A stretch of DNA of 64,000 nt from Curtobacterium poinsettiae. Lineage in GTDB: Bacteria > Actinomycetota > Actinomycetes > Actinomycetales > Microbacteriaceae. Below are positions 31,076-39,169 of the stretch, piece after piece. The stretch lies in assembly GCF_025677645.1 (NCBI RefSeq), contig NZ_CP106879.1:2046001-2110000 (forward strand). The letters run 5' to 3'. The notes under the pieces are model-generated. The model worked only from the letters and a program-made list of their open reading frames with translations. It was not told where the DNA came from and searched no databases. The position numbers and the translations under genes were made by a program. The stretch's first letter is position 1. Each line of letters opens with the position of its first letter.

Positions 31076-32140
31076 TCAGGCCGGGTCGGAGGCGTCGGAC
31101 TCGATGATTCCGACCCGCGCGAGCTCGCTCCACAGGCCGGCGCCGTCCGGTGCGTACACCCAGGGCGCCGACGAGTCACGGGAGCGTTCCTGTGCACGTG
31201 ATCGACCGCCGGCCAGGACCGCCTCGCTCGTGGACAGCTGCCGGATGGCGACGCCCGCGACGTTGTCCGGGTGCTCGCGCGAGAAGTCGCCGTAGAGGCT
31301 CTCGTCGTGCTGTCCGTCGTCGCCGACCAGGAGCCATCGGATGTCCGGGAAGTCCTTCGCGAGCCGCCGGAGGTTCTCCTGCTTGTGCAGCTGGCCGCTG
31401 CGGAAGAACCGGTCGTGTGTGGGGCCCCAGTCGGTGAGCAGGAGCGTGCCGGACGGGTACATGTTGCGCGACAGGAAGCGCTGCAGCGTCGGGGCGACGT
31501 TCCACGCCCCGGTCGACAGGTAGACCGTCGGGGAACCGGGGTGCTGCGCGAGGATCCGCTCGTACAGCACGGACATGCCCGGCACCGGGCGGCGGGCGTG
31601 CTCGGTCAGGACGAACGAGTTCCAGGCGGCGAGCATGGGCCGGGGGAGCGAGGTCACCATGACGGTGTCGTCGATGTCGGACAACAGCCCGAAGCGGGTG
31701 TCCGGGTGGACGACGAACACGTCGGCCTCGACGTCGCGTCCACCGCCTGCCGACAGCCGCACCGTGCGCCAGCCGGGCTCGAGGTCGATCGGGACGATGG
31801 TGTCGACGACGCCGCCACGGTCGGTCTCCACCACGTGGGAGACCCCGCCGGCGGTGACGGTGACCTCGGCGTGGTCGACGGCGACGCTCGTGAAGCTCTT
31901 CCAGCCGCGGACGCCCGCGTAGGAGACGTCGGAGGCGAGCCCCCGGCGCGTTAGCAGCACACGGCACAGGATGCGCACCCAACCGGGCGCGCCGTAACCG
32001 GTGTACGGGACCACCGTGGGGACGAGTCCGCGACGGCGTGCACGGTGCTCGCGGAACTCCTGGACGGCGTCCTCGATGCGGGCCGCGCGGTGCAGGAGCG
32101 GCTCGGCCAACGACGGCTCGTGGGGCGTCGGGTCGGGCAT
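31076..32140 (-). CDS. App1-family (DUF2183) phosphatidate phosphatase-like protein
   Basis: HAD-superfamily phosphatase of the App1/DUF2183 family; the yeast founding member is a phosphatidate phosphatase, but bacterial substrates are not established. The product has 354 residues. An N-terminal domain (about 1-150) includes YTGYGAPGWVRILCRVLLTR; the catalytic HAD motif is LLSDIDDTVMVT (about 165), followed by VYLSTGAWNVAPTLQRFL (about 215) and LLVGDDGQHDESLYGDF (about 268) with the second acidic cluster. The ATG at 32140 is preceded by GATGAT at -12 to -7. It is divergent from the TetR gene and precedes the GH15 gene. Confidence 0.86.
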   Translation of the reverse strand: MPDPTPHEPSLAEPLLHRAARIEDAVQEFREHRARRRGLVPTVVPYTGYGAPGWVRILCRVLLTRRGLASDVSYAGVRGWKSFTSVAVDHAEVTVTAGGVSHVVETDRGGVVDTIVPIDLEPGWRTVRLSAGGGRDVEADVFVVHPDTRFGLLSDIDDTVMVTSLPRPMLAAWNSFVLTEHARRPVPGMSVLYERILAQHPGSPTVYLSTGAWNVAPTLQRFLSRNMYPSGTLLLTDWGPTHDRFFRSGQLHKQENLRRLAKDFPDIRWLLVGDDGQHDESLYGDFSREHPDNVAGVAIRQLSTSEAVLAGGRSRAQERSRDSSAPWVYAPDGAGLWSELARVGIIESDASDPA

Positions 32141-32279
32141 GGCGTCATCATCCCATGTGCGCCTGACGAAACCCGCGCGCTCCGCGGAACTGGTGAGTCG
32201 CAGCCACGTTCCAGGCGCGTTCTGCGAAAGTTGTCCCCGTCACACCAACCAACCGCGCTGGAGCGCAAGAGGAGAACAC

Positions 32280-32927
32280 GTGCTCGTCACCGAGGTAACG
32301 AACGCTCTGCCGGGGGGATCATCACTGCTCAGGAACGAGCCGGTCCAAGCCCGCAGTTCGGCGCGCCTCGCCGGCCTCCTCGACGCCGCAGCCGCGGTGA
32401 TCGACGAGATCGGGTTCGAACGGCTCACGACCGCCATGGTGGCCGAGCGCGCGGGGGCGTCGATCGGCACCGTCTACCGGTACTTCCCGGACCGCATCGC
32501 CGTGGTCGAGGCACTCGCGATCCGCTGCACCCAGCGGCTGGCCTCGCGCTTCGTCGAGGCGCTCGACGCCAGCGGCGCCGAGATCTGGCAGGACGCCAAC
32601 GACGCGCTCATCGACCTGACCGCCGAGATGTACCGCACCGAGCCCGGCTTCCGAGCCATCCGCTTCGGCGACCCGGCGGACACCGGTACGGGCGACGCCG
32701 AGGACCGCATGGGGGCGCTGGGTGCGACCGTCGGCCAGATCATGCGCGACCGCTTCGGTCTCCCGGACGACGAGCGCATCACCCGCGCCTGGGTCGTCCT
32801 CGCCGAGTCCGGTCACGCGGTGCTGGCGCGGGCGCACCGCGACCGCGAGCACCCCGACACGGAGCTGATCGAGGAGTACCGCCGGATGAACCGTGCGCAC
32901 CTGGAATCGGTGATCGCCGCGTCCTGA
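32280..32927 (+). CDS. TetR-family transcriptional regulator
   Basis: Ligand-responsive DNA-binding regulator of 215 residues. The N-terminal helix-turn-helix occupies about residues 26-70 and includes LTTAMVAERAGASIGTVYRYF, the TetR signature. The C-terminal ligand domain carries no recognisable specificity. The GTG at 32280 follows AAGAGGAG (32267-32274); a longer open frame upstream overlaps the divergent DUF2183 gene. Its 139-base upstream gap is shared with that gene, so control of the DUF2183-GH15 pair or of the osmoprotectant transporter downstream is possible but unproven. Confidence 0.9.
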   Translation: MLVTEVTNALPGGSSLLRNEPVQARSSARLAGLLDAAAAVIDEIGFERLTTAMVAERAGASIGTVYRYFPDRIAVVEALAIRCTQRLASRFVEALDASGAEIWQDANDALIDLTAEMYRTEPGFRAIRFGDPADTGTGDAEDRMGALGATVGQIMRDRFGLPDDERITRAWVVLAESGHAVLARAHRDREHPDTELIEEYRRMNRAHLESVIAAS

Positions 32928-32972
32928 CGATCCGGTCGGCCCAGCGCGACACGCCGGGAACCGAACCGACCC

Positions 32973-33002
32973 GCCCGCGCCTCCGAACACCGAGGCGCGG
33001 GC
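32973..33002. terminator. Terminator after the TetR gene
   Basis: Arms GCCCGCGCCTC (32973-32983) and GAGGCGCGGGC (32992-33002) form an 11-bp stem with an eight-base loop, 45 bases after the TetR stop. It separates this gene from the transporter operon. The rest of the 228-base gap (to 33155) shows a weak TACTCT hexamer near 33112 but no clear gene. Confidence 0.7.
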
Positions 33003-33155
33003 GTCGTCGTCCCCGCTGGATCGCGCCGCGTCGGTGGTGACCCCGGAGCGGCCGGTGGTCCGAAACCCGTCACGCGGCGACGCGACCGAACCGATGTCGG
33101 AACCCCCGGGTACTCTCATCCGGAGTCGGGCTACCTCCGAACAGAAGGGCACCCC

Positions 33156-34082
33156 ATGATCGAGTTCCGCTCGGTGCGCAAGACCTACCCGGACGGCACG
33201 ACTGCGGTCGAGCACTTCGATCTGGTCATCCCGTCCCGGACCACCACCGTCTTCGTCGGATCCAGCGGCTGTGGCAAGACCACGCTGCTCCGCATGATCA
33301 ACCGCATGGTCGACCCCACCTCCGGGACCGTCGAGATCGACGGTTCCGACGTCGCCGGGATCAACCCCGTCGAGCTCCGTCGCCACATCGGGTACGTCAT
33401 GCAGAACTCCGGACTCCTGCCGCACCGGAAGGTCGTCGACAACATCGCGACCGTCCCGCTGCTGACCGGCGTCTCCAAGGCCGATGCGCGCGAGCGCGCC
33501 CTCGCGCTCATGGACACCGTCGGCCTCGACCGCGCCTTCGCCGACCGCTACCCCTCGCAGCTCTCCGGCGGCCAGCAGCAGCGCGTCGGTGTGGCCCGCG
33601 GGTTGGCCGTCGACCCGAACATCCTGCTCATGGACGAGCCGTTCGGTGCGGTCGACCCGTTGGTGCGCAACGACCTGCAGGACGAGCTCATCCGCCTGCA
33701 GCGTGAACTCGGCAAGACCGTCGTGTTCGTGACGCACGACATCGACGAAGCGTTCAAGCTCGGCGACCAGGTCGTCATCCTCAAGAAGGGCGGCGAGATC
33801 GCCCAGCAGGGGACGCCGGCCGAGATCCTCGCCGCACCGGCCGACGACTTCGTCGCCACGTTCATCGGCGCCGGTCGCGGGCGCCGCGCGCTCCGTGTCG
33901 AGCAGACCCCGACCGGTCCGATCGTCGTCGACGGTGACGGCCGCGCCGCCGGTGTGCTGACGGGCCCGGTCGGGGTCGTCGACGCCGCCGCGGCCGTGCC
34001 GCAGTCCGACGCCCGAGCAGCAGAGGCCGGAGCGTCCCACGACGCACCGGGTGCTCCGGCGCAGGGTGGGGGCACCCGGTGA
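33156..34082 (+). CDS. opuCA: Osmoprotectant/glycine betaine ABC transporter ATP-binding protein
   Basis: ATPase of an OpuC/ProV-type importer for quaternary amine osmolytes. The product has 308 residues. Walker A is GSSGCGKTTLL (about 35), the signature LSGGQQQRVGVARGLA (about 134), and Walker B ILLMDEPFGAVD (about 153). After about residue 245 there is no CBS pair; instead a Gly/Ala/Pro-rich tail of about 60 residues ends the protein. The ATG at 33156 follows AGAAGGG. Four genes are linked by four-base overlaps (ATPase, two permeases, binding protein). The symbol reflects family resemblance, not proven orthology. Confidence 0.9.
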   Translation: MIEFRSVRKTYPDGTTAVEHFDLVIPSRTTTVFVGSSGCGKTTLLRMINRMVDPTSGTVEIDGSDVAGINPVELRRHIGYVMQNSGLLPHRKVVDNIATVPLLTGVSKADARERALALMDTVGLDRAFADRYPSQLSGGQQQRVGVARGLAVDPNILLMDEPFGAVDPLVRNDLQDELIRLQRELGKTVVFVTHDIDEAFKLGDQVVILKKGGEIAQQGTPAEILAAPADDFVATFIGAGRGRRALRVEQTPTGPIVVDGDGRAAGVLTGPVGVVDAAAAVPQSDARAAEAGASHDAPGAPAQGGGTR

Positions 34083-34795
34083 AGTGGGTGCTGGCGAACC
34101 TCGACACGATCTGGGACAACACGCTGTCCCACCTCGCGATCGCGATCCCGCCGATCATCGTCGCGTTCCTGCTGTCGATCCCGATCGGGTGGCTGGTGGT
34201 CCGGCTCCAACGCCCCGGTGGGTCGCGCTTCGCGTCGGGTGTGGGTAGCAGCATCGTCACCCTCGCCGGCCTGCTGTACGCCATCCCGTCGCTCGCCCTG
34301 TTCGTCGCGCTCCCGAGCATCATCGGCACCGGTCTGCAGAGCCCGGTCAACGTCGTCATCGGCCTGACCCTGTACGGCCTCGCGCTGATGGTCCGGTCAA
34401 CGGTCGACGGCCTGACCTCGGTCGACGCCGAGACCAAGTCCGCCTCGACCGCCATGGGCTACTCGCCGGCGCAGCGGTTCTTCCGGGTCGAGCTCCCGCT
34501 CGCCGGCCCGGTCCTGCTCGCCGGGCTCCGAGTGGTCTCGGTGTCCACGATCTCGCTCACCACCGTCGGCGCGGTCCTCGGCATCCCGAGTCTGGGGTTG
34601 TTGTTCACCGACGGCCTGGGGCGTGGGATCTACGAGGAGATCCTCTCCGGCATCGTCATGGTGCTCGTGCTCGCCTTCGCGTTGGACGGCCTCCTCGTGC
34701 TGCTCGGGCGGCTGGTGATGCCGTGGACCCGGACGAACTCGGTGTCGCGTCGCCAGGCCCGCCGGGTCCTGCAAGCAGCGGAGGTCTCCTCGTGA
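34079..34795 (+). CDS. opuCB: Osmoprotectant ABC transporter permease (first)
   Basis: Membrane permease of 238 residues with about five to six hydrophobic segments (first at about 18-44). It carries a binding-protein-dependent transport domain typical of the OpuC/ProW group, with the EAA-like region SASTAMGYSPAQRFFRVELPLAG (about 120-142), the coupling helix to the ATPase. The GTG at 34079 overlaps the ATPase stop and its own stop overlaps the next permease. It ends in a basic stretch. Two unlike permeases are normal in this subfamily. Confidence 0.9.
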   Translation: MKWVLANLDTIWDNTLSHLAIAIPPIIVAFLLSIPIGWLVVRLQRPGGSRFASGVGSSIVTLAGLLYAIPSLALFVALPSIIGTGLQSPVNVVIGLTLYGLALMVRSTVDGLTSVDAETKSASTAMGYSPAQRFFRVELPLAGPVLLAGLRVVSVSTISLTTVGAVLGIPSLGLLFTDGLGRGIYEEILSGIVMVLVLAFALDGLLVLLGRLVMPWTRTNSVSRRQARRVLQAAEVSS

Positions 34796-35520
34796 TCATC
34801 GGTCAGGCCTTCGCGTGGGTGTTCGACCCCGCGAACTACGGCAGCTTCAACGCCATCCCCGCGCGACTCTGGGAACACGTCTGGATCACCCTGCTCGCGG
34901 TGCTCATCGCCTCGGTGATCGCCGTGCCCGTCGGGTACGCCATCGGGCACACGCGTCGAGCCCGTGGGTTCGCGATCGCGGTGTCGGGCGGTGTCCGAGC
35001 GCTCCCGACGCTCGGTGTGCTCTCGCTCTTCGCCCTGCTGCTGGGGATCGGTCTGCAGGCACCCCTGCTCGCGCTCGTCGTGCTGGCGATCCCGTCGGTC
35101 CTGGCCGGCGCGTACTCCGGTGTCGAGTCCGTCGACCCCGGCGTCGTCGACGCCGCGAAGGCCCAGGGCATGACCGGCTGGCAGATCCTGTGGAAGGTCG
35201 AGATCCCGCTCGGGCTGCCGCTGCTGATCGGCGGGATCCGCGCCGCGGTGCTGCAGGTCGTCGCCACGGCGACACTCGCCGCCTACGTCGGCGCCGGTGG
35301 CCTCGGCGGCTACTTCTTCCTCGGGCTGAAGACCCAGGACTACGCCGAGATGCTCGGCGCCTCCATCCTCGTGATCGCGCTCGCGATCGCGTTCGAGATC
35401 GTGTTCGCCGTGCTGCAGCGGGCGGCGGTGCCGAAGGGCACCGCGGACCCGTCGGCTCGACAGCGCCAGGGGTCGCGCGAGCGAGCCCGCAATCCCCTCC
35501 CGGAAGGAAATCCCTCGTGA
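34792..35520 (+). CDS. opuCD: Osmoprotectant ABC transporter permease (second)
   Basis: Second permease, 242 residues, with about six hydrophobic segments. The coupling segment is DAAKAQGMTGWQILWKVEIPLG (about 119-140), and ATLAAYVGAGGLGGYFFLGL (about 161) is typical of the OpuC/ProW group. The GTG at 34792 has GGAGG at 34780-34784 and overlaps the preceding stop; an open frame from 34723 is only a shadow. Its own stop overlaps the GTG of the substrate-binding gene. The C-terminal tail is basic and polar. Confidence 0.9.
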   Translation: MIIGQAFAWVFDPANYGSFNAIPARLWEHVWITLLAVLIASVIAVPVGYAIGHTRRARGFAIAVSGGVRALPTLGVLSLFALLLGIGLQAPLLALVVLAIPSVLAGAYSGVESVDPGVVDAAKAQGMTGWQILWKVEIPLGLPLLIGGIRAAVLQVVATATLAAYVGAGGLGGYFFLGLKTQDYAEMLGASILVIALAIAFEIVFAVLQRAAVPKGTADPSARQRQGSRERARNPLPEGNPS

Positions 35521-36440
35521 TCACAGCACCCAAGATCCGCGCCGGCGTCGCCGCCGCGATGGCGTTGGGCGTCGCAGCCGCCCTGGCCGGCTGCGCGTCG
35601 AGCGACCCGCTCGACAGCGGGTCCAGCGGCTCGTCCGACTCGAAGACCATCGTCGTCGGCTCGCAGCAGTACTACTCCAACGAGATCATCGCAGAGCTCT
35701 ACGCCCAGGTCCTCGAGAAGGACGGCTTCGACGTGAAGCGCAACTTCAACATCGGGCAGCGCGAGGTCTACATCCCGCAGCTCGAGAAGGGCGCGATCGA
35801 CGTGATGCCGGAGTACAGCGGCAACCTGCTGCAGTACTTCGACAAGAACTCGGACGCGAAGACCGCCGAGCAGATCGACGACGGGCTCGACAAGGCCCTG
35901 CCGAAGGGCCTCCGCGTCCTCGACGAGGCCGACGCGACCGACCAGGACAGCTACACCGTCACGAAGAAGTTCTCCGAGGACAACGACGTCACGAGCCTGG
36001 CCGAACTGAAGAACGTCGACGAGAAGCTCACCATGGGCGCGAACTCCGAGAACCAGACGCGTCCCTACGGCCCGAAGGGACTCAAGTCGGTCTACGGCGT
36101 CGACGTCGACTTCAAGGCGATCGAGGACTCCGGTGGGGCGCTCACCGTCAAGGCGCTCAAGGACGGCACCGTCCAGATGGCCGACATCTACACGGCCGAC
36201 CCGAGCATCAAGGCGAACGACTTCGTCACGCTGGAGGACCCGGAGAACCTGATCCTCCCGCAGAACGTCATCCCGGTCGTCTCCGACAAGGTCGACGAGA
36301 AGGCGGCCGACGCGATCGACTCGGTCAACGAGAAGCTCACGACGGATGCCCTGATCGAGCTCAACACCAAGAGCACGGCCGACAAGGAGAAGGCGTCCAC
36401 CATCGCCGAGGACTGGCTCGAGGCCGAGGGTCTGCTGTAA
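35517..36440 (+). CDS. opuCC: Osmoprotectant ABC transporter substrate-binding lipoprotein
   Basis: Extracytoplasmic lipoprotein of 307 residues that captures the substrate. A signal peptide ends in the lipobox LAGC (about 21-24), followed by a Ser/Gly-rich linker, and the mature OpuAC-type domain starts KTIVVGSQQYYSNEIIAELYAQ (about 42). Segments such as VMPEYSGNLLQYF (about 98) and MADIYTADPSIKAN (about 221) match osmoprotectant-binding proteins. The GTG at 35517 follows GGAAGGA and overlaps the permease stop. Betaine or choline is the likely ligand from family, but the aromatic-cage residues could not be verified here. Confidence 0.9.
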   Translation: MITAPKIRAGVAAAMALGVAAALAGCASSDPLDSGSSGSSDSKTIVVGSQQYYSNEIIAELYAQVLEKDGFDVKRNFNIGQREVYIPQLEKGAIDVMPEYSGNLLQYFDKNSDAKTAEQIDDGLDKALPKGLRVLDEADATDQDSYTVTKKFSEDNDVTSLAELKNVDEKLTMGANSENQTRPYGPKGLKSVYGVDVDFKAIEDSGGALTVKALKDGTVQMADIYTADPSIKANDFVTLEDPENLILPQNVIPVVSDKVDEKAADAIDSVNEKLTTDALIELNTKSTADKEKASTIAEDWLEAEGLL

Positions 36441-36472
36441 CCACTGCACCGCCACTGCACCTCGCAGTTGAG

Positions 36473-36506
36473 CGACAGGCGTCGGGTATCCACCCGGCGC
36501 CTGTCG
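36473..36506. terminator. Terminator after the osmoprotectant operon
   Basis: Arms from CGACAGGCGTCGGGT (36473-36487) pair with 36492-36506 over 15 bp (one G-T pair) around loop ATCC. It lies 32 bases after the binding-protein stop. Confidence 0.78.
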
Positions 36507-36566
36507 TCGTTCACGGGGCGGCCGATGCGAACATCCGTGCCGCACGGTTGTGCCGTGCAGAGCGCT

Positions 36567-36653
36567 TGCACGTTTGTGCACGTACCGGTTCTACAAGTTG
36601 TCGAAGTGGAGTCCGAGGCGATAGCGTTGGGGTGTCCCAAGGGCTGTGACACC
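36567..36653. promoter_or_regulatory. Candidate cydA control region with two short dyads
   Basis: Two small inverted repeats lie in the 285-base gap upstream of cydA: TGCAC-N4-GTGCA (36567-36580) and GGTGTC-N11-GACACC (36631-36653). A possible promoter, TTGTCG (36598-36603) and TAGCGT (36622-36627) with an 18-base spacer, lies between them. Either dyad could bind a redox or oxygen regulator. The sequences do not match the Rex consensus closely, so this is tentative. Confidence 0.3.
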
Positions 36654-36725
36654 TGATGTATCCGTTCCACAGGAAGCAACTGACGTGCACGAACAGCGCG
36701 CGGCCACCCGTCTCGGAATCGCCGC

Positions 36726-38138
36726 ATGAACGACCTCCTCGATCCGCTCCTCCTGTCGCGGTGGCAGTTCGGTCTGACGACCATCTACCACTTCCTCTTC
36801 GTCCCGCTGACGATCGGCATGGCAGCCGTGGTGGCCGTGTTCCAGACCGCCTGGTACCGGACCGGCCGCGCGCACTACCTGCAGCTGACGCGGTTCTTCG
36901 GGCGGATCTTCCTGATCAACTTCGCCATGGGTGTCGTGACGGGCATCGTGCAGGAGTTCCAGTTCGGCATGAACTGGTCGAACTACTCACGTTTCGTCGG
37001 TGACGTCTTCGGTGCACCGCTCGCGCTCGAGGGGATCCTGGCGTTCTTCTTCGAGGCGGCCTTCATCGGCATCTGGATCTTCGGCTGGGACCGCCTGCCC
37101 AAGGGCCTGCACCTGGCGAGCATCTGGTGCGTCTGCGCGGGCACGATCATGTCGGCGTACTTCATCATCGCCGCGAACGCGTTCATGCAGCACCCGGTCG
37201 GCTTCGCGATGAACGAGGCAAAGGGCCGTGCGGAGCTCACCGACATCTGGGCCGTGCTCGGCAACAAGGTCGCCCTGGCCGCCTTCCCGCACACGCTCTT
37301 CGCCTGCTTCATGGTCGCCGCGGCGGTCATCATCTCGGTCGCGGCCTACCACCTGGCCCGCAACCAGAACCTCGAGACGATGATGCCGGCGCTCAAGTTC
37401 GGCATGTGGACGATGCTCGCGGCGGGGGCGCTGACCGTCCTGACCGGCGACCAGCTCGGACTGACGATGGTCGACACGCAGCCGATGAAGATGGCGGCGG
37501 CCGAGGCGCTGTACAACACCGCGACCGGCAAGGACGCCTCGTTCTCGATCTTCACGCTCGGCACCCCCGACGGCGTGCACGAGCTGTTCTCGATCCGGGT
37601 GCCGTACCTGCTGTCGTTCCTGTCGACGCACACGTTCAACGGCACGGTCGAGGGCATCAACGACCTGCAGGCGCAGTACACGCAGGTGTACGGCCCCGGC
37701 GACTACAAGCCGATCATCTGGGTCACCTACTGGTCGTTCCGCTGGATGATCGCCCTCGGTGTCGGCGCGGTCATGGTCTCGCTGGTCGGGCTGTGGCTGA
37801 CCCGCAAGGGCCGGTTCCCGACGCAGCGCTGGGTGTGGCGCATCGCCACCTGGACGGTGCCGCTGCCGATGGCCGCGATGATCGTCGGCTGGGTCTTCAC
37901 CGAGATGGGCCGCCAGCCGTGGCTCGTGTTCGGGCTGCTCCGGACGAAGGACGGTGTGTCGCCGAACGTGACCGGACTCGAGGTCCTCATCTCGCTGCTG
38001 GTCTTCACCCTGATCTACGGCTCGCTGGCCGTCGTCGAGTTCAAGCTCATCAAGAAGGTCGCGCAAGAGGGGCCCGCCGACCCGGACGAGGTCGACGAGG
38101 AGACCGGCGAGGTCAAGCACGAAGTGACGGTCTACTAG
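36726..38138 (+). CDS. cydA: Cytochrome bd ubiquinol/menaquinol oxidase subunit I
   Basis: Large subunit of cytochrome bd, a high-affinity quinol oxidase that works at low oxygen. The product has 470 residues and about nine membrane segments. The b595 ligand histidine lies in TTIYHFLFVPLTIGMA (about 18-33), a b558 ligand in FPHTLFACFMV (about 188), and the conserved GWVFTEMGRQPW motif is at about 388. The quinone loop between these is of the short type. The ATG at 36726 was chosen as the start of the conserved protein. cydB, cydD and cydC follow directly. Confidence 0.97.
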   Translation: MNDLLDPLLLSRWQFGLTTIYHFLFVPLTIGMAAVVAVFQTAWYRTGRAHYLQLTRFFGRIFLINFAMGVVTGIVQEFQFGMNWSNYSRFVGDVFGAPLALEGILAFFFEAAFIGIWIFGWDRLPKGLHLASIWCVCAGTIMSAYFIIAANAFMQHPVGFAMNEAKGRAELTDIWAVLGNKVALAAFPHTLFACFMVAAAVIISVAAYHLARNQNLETMMPALKFGMWTMLAAGALTVLTGDQLGLTMVDTQPMKMAAAEALYNTATGKDASFSIFTLGTPDGVHELFSIRVPYLLSFLSTHTFNGTVEGINDLQAQYTQVYGPGDYKPIIWVTYWSFRWMIALGVGAVMVSLVGLWLTRKGRFPTQRWVWRIATWTVPLPMAAMIVGWVFTEMGRQPWLVFGLLRTKDGVSPNVTGLEVLISLLVFTLIYGSLAVVEFKLIKKVAQEGPADPDEVDEETGEVKHEVTVY

Positions 38139-38154
38139 AAATGGACGCTGCCTG

Positions 38155-39159
38155 ATGGATCTCCCCGTTCTCTGGTTCGCGATCGTCGGCGTCTTCTTCG
38201 TCGGCTACTTCGTCCTCGACGGATTCGACTTCGGTGTCGGTATGTCCCTGCCGTTCCTCGGCAAGGACGACACCGACCGTCGGGTCCTGATCAACACCAT
38301 CGGCCCGGTCTGGGACCTCAACGAGACCTGGGTCATCGTCGCCGGGGCCTGCCTGTTCGCGGCGTTCCCGGAGTGGTACGCCACGATGTTCTCCGGGTTC
38401 TACCTGGCGCTGCTGCTCATCCTCGCTGCACTCATCGTCCGAGGGGTGTCGTTCGAGTACCGGCACCAGAACAAGCACCTCGCGTGGAAGCGCCGCTTCG
38501 ACCTCATGATCATCGTCGGCAGCGCCGTGCCGTCGTTCCTGTGGGGCGTCGCGTTCGGCAACGTCGTCCGTGGCGTCCCGATGGACGCCGGGCACAACTT
38601 CACCGGCACGATCTTCGACCTGCTCAACCCGTTCGCGCTGCTGACCGGTGTCGCGACGCTGCTGGTCTTCTTCACCCACGGGGTCGTCTTCGTCGCGCTG
38701 AAGACCGAGGGCGAGATCCGCGTCCGCGCCAAGCGCCTGGCGACCCGGGCCGGCATCGTCACGATCGTGGTCGGCGCCGTGTTCCTGGTGTCGATGGCCT
38801 TCGTCCGGGCCACCCCGGCCTCGTTGGTGCTCTCCGTGGTCGCCGCCCTGGCCCTGGTGCTCGCGGTGCTCTGCAACGCCTGGGGCAAGGAGGGGCGTGC
38901 CTTCACCCTGATGGCGATCACCATCGCCGCGATCGTGCTCGCGATGTTCACGGCGATCTTCCCCGACGTCATGCCGGCTTCGAACGACGTCGCGAACAGC
39001 CTGAACGTGTACAACGCCTCGTCCGGGTCGTACACGCTGACCGTGATGAGCTGGGTCGCGCTGATCTTCGTGCCCCTGGTCTTCGCGTACCAGGCCTGGA
39101 CCTACTGGGTGTTCCGCAAGCGCGTCTCCCGCGCCCAGGTCACCGCGGCCGCGCACTAG
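38155..39159 (+). CDS. cydB: Cytochrome bd oxidase subunit II
   Basis: Second subunit of cytochrome bd, needed for assembly and haem d/b595 placement. The product has 334 residues and about eight membrane segments. The family start LPVLWFAIVGVFFVGYFVLDGFDFG is clear, with GFDFGVG a conserved motif, and GPVWDLNETW (about 45) follows. The ATG at 38155 lies 16 bases after cydA, and cydD follows after ten bases, giving a tight cydABDC operon. Confidence 0.96.
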   Translation: MDLPVLWFAIVGVFFVGYFVLDGFDFGVGMSLPFLGKDDTDRRVLINTIGPVWDLNETWVIVAGACLFAAFPEWYATMFSGFYLALLLILAALIVRGVSFEYRHQNKHLAWKRRFDLMIIVGSAVPSFLWGVAFGNVVRGVPMDAGHNFTGTIFDLLNPFALLTGVATLLVFFTHGVVFVALKTEGEIRVRAKRLATRAGIVTIVVGAVFLVSMAFVRATPASLVLSVVAALALVLAVLCNAWGKEGRAFTLMAITIAAIVLAMFTAIFPDVMPASNDVANSLNVYNASSGSYTLTVMSWVALIFVPLVFAYQAWTYWVFRKRVSRAQVTAAAH

Positions 39160-39169
39160 GCGGACGACG

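Noticed and set aside
36468..36656. Small 62-codon frame upstream of cydA
   Set aside because: It starts inside the terminator hairpin, has no ribosome site and no homology that I recognise.
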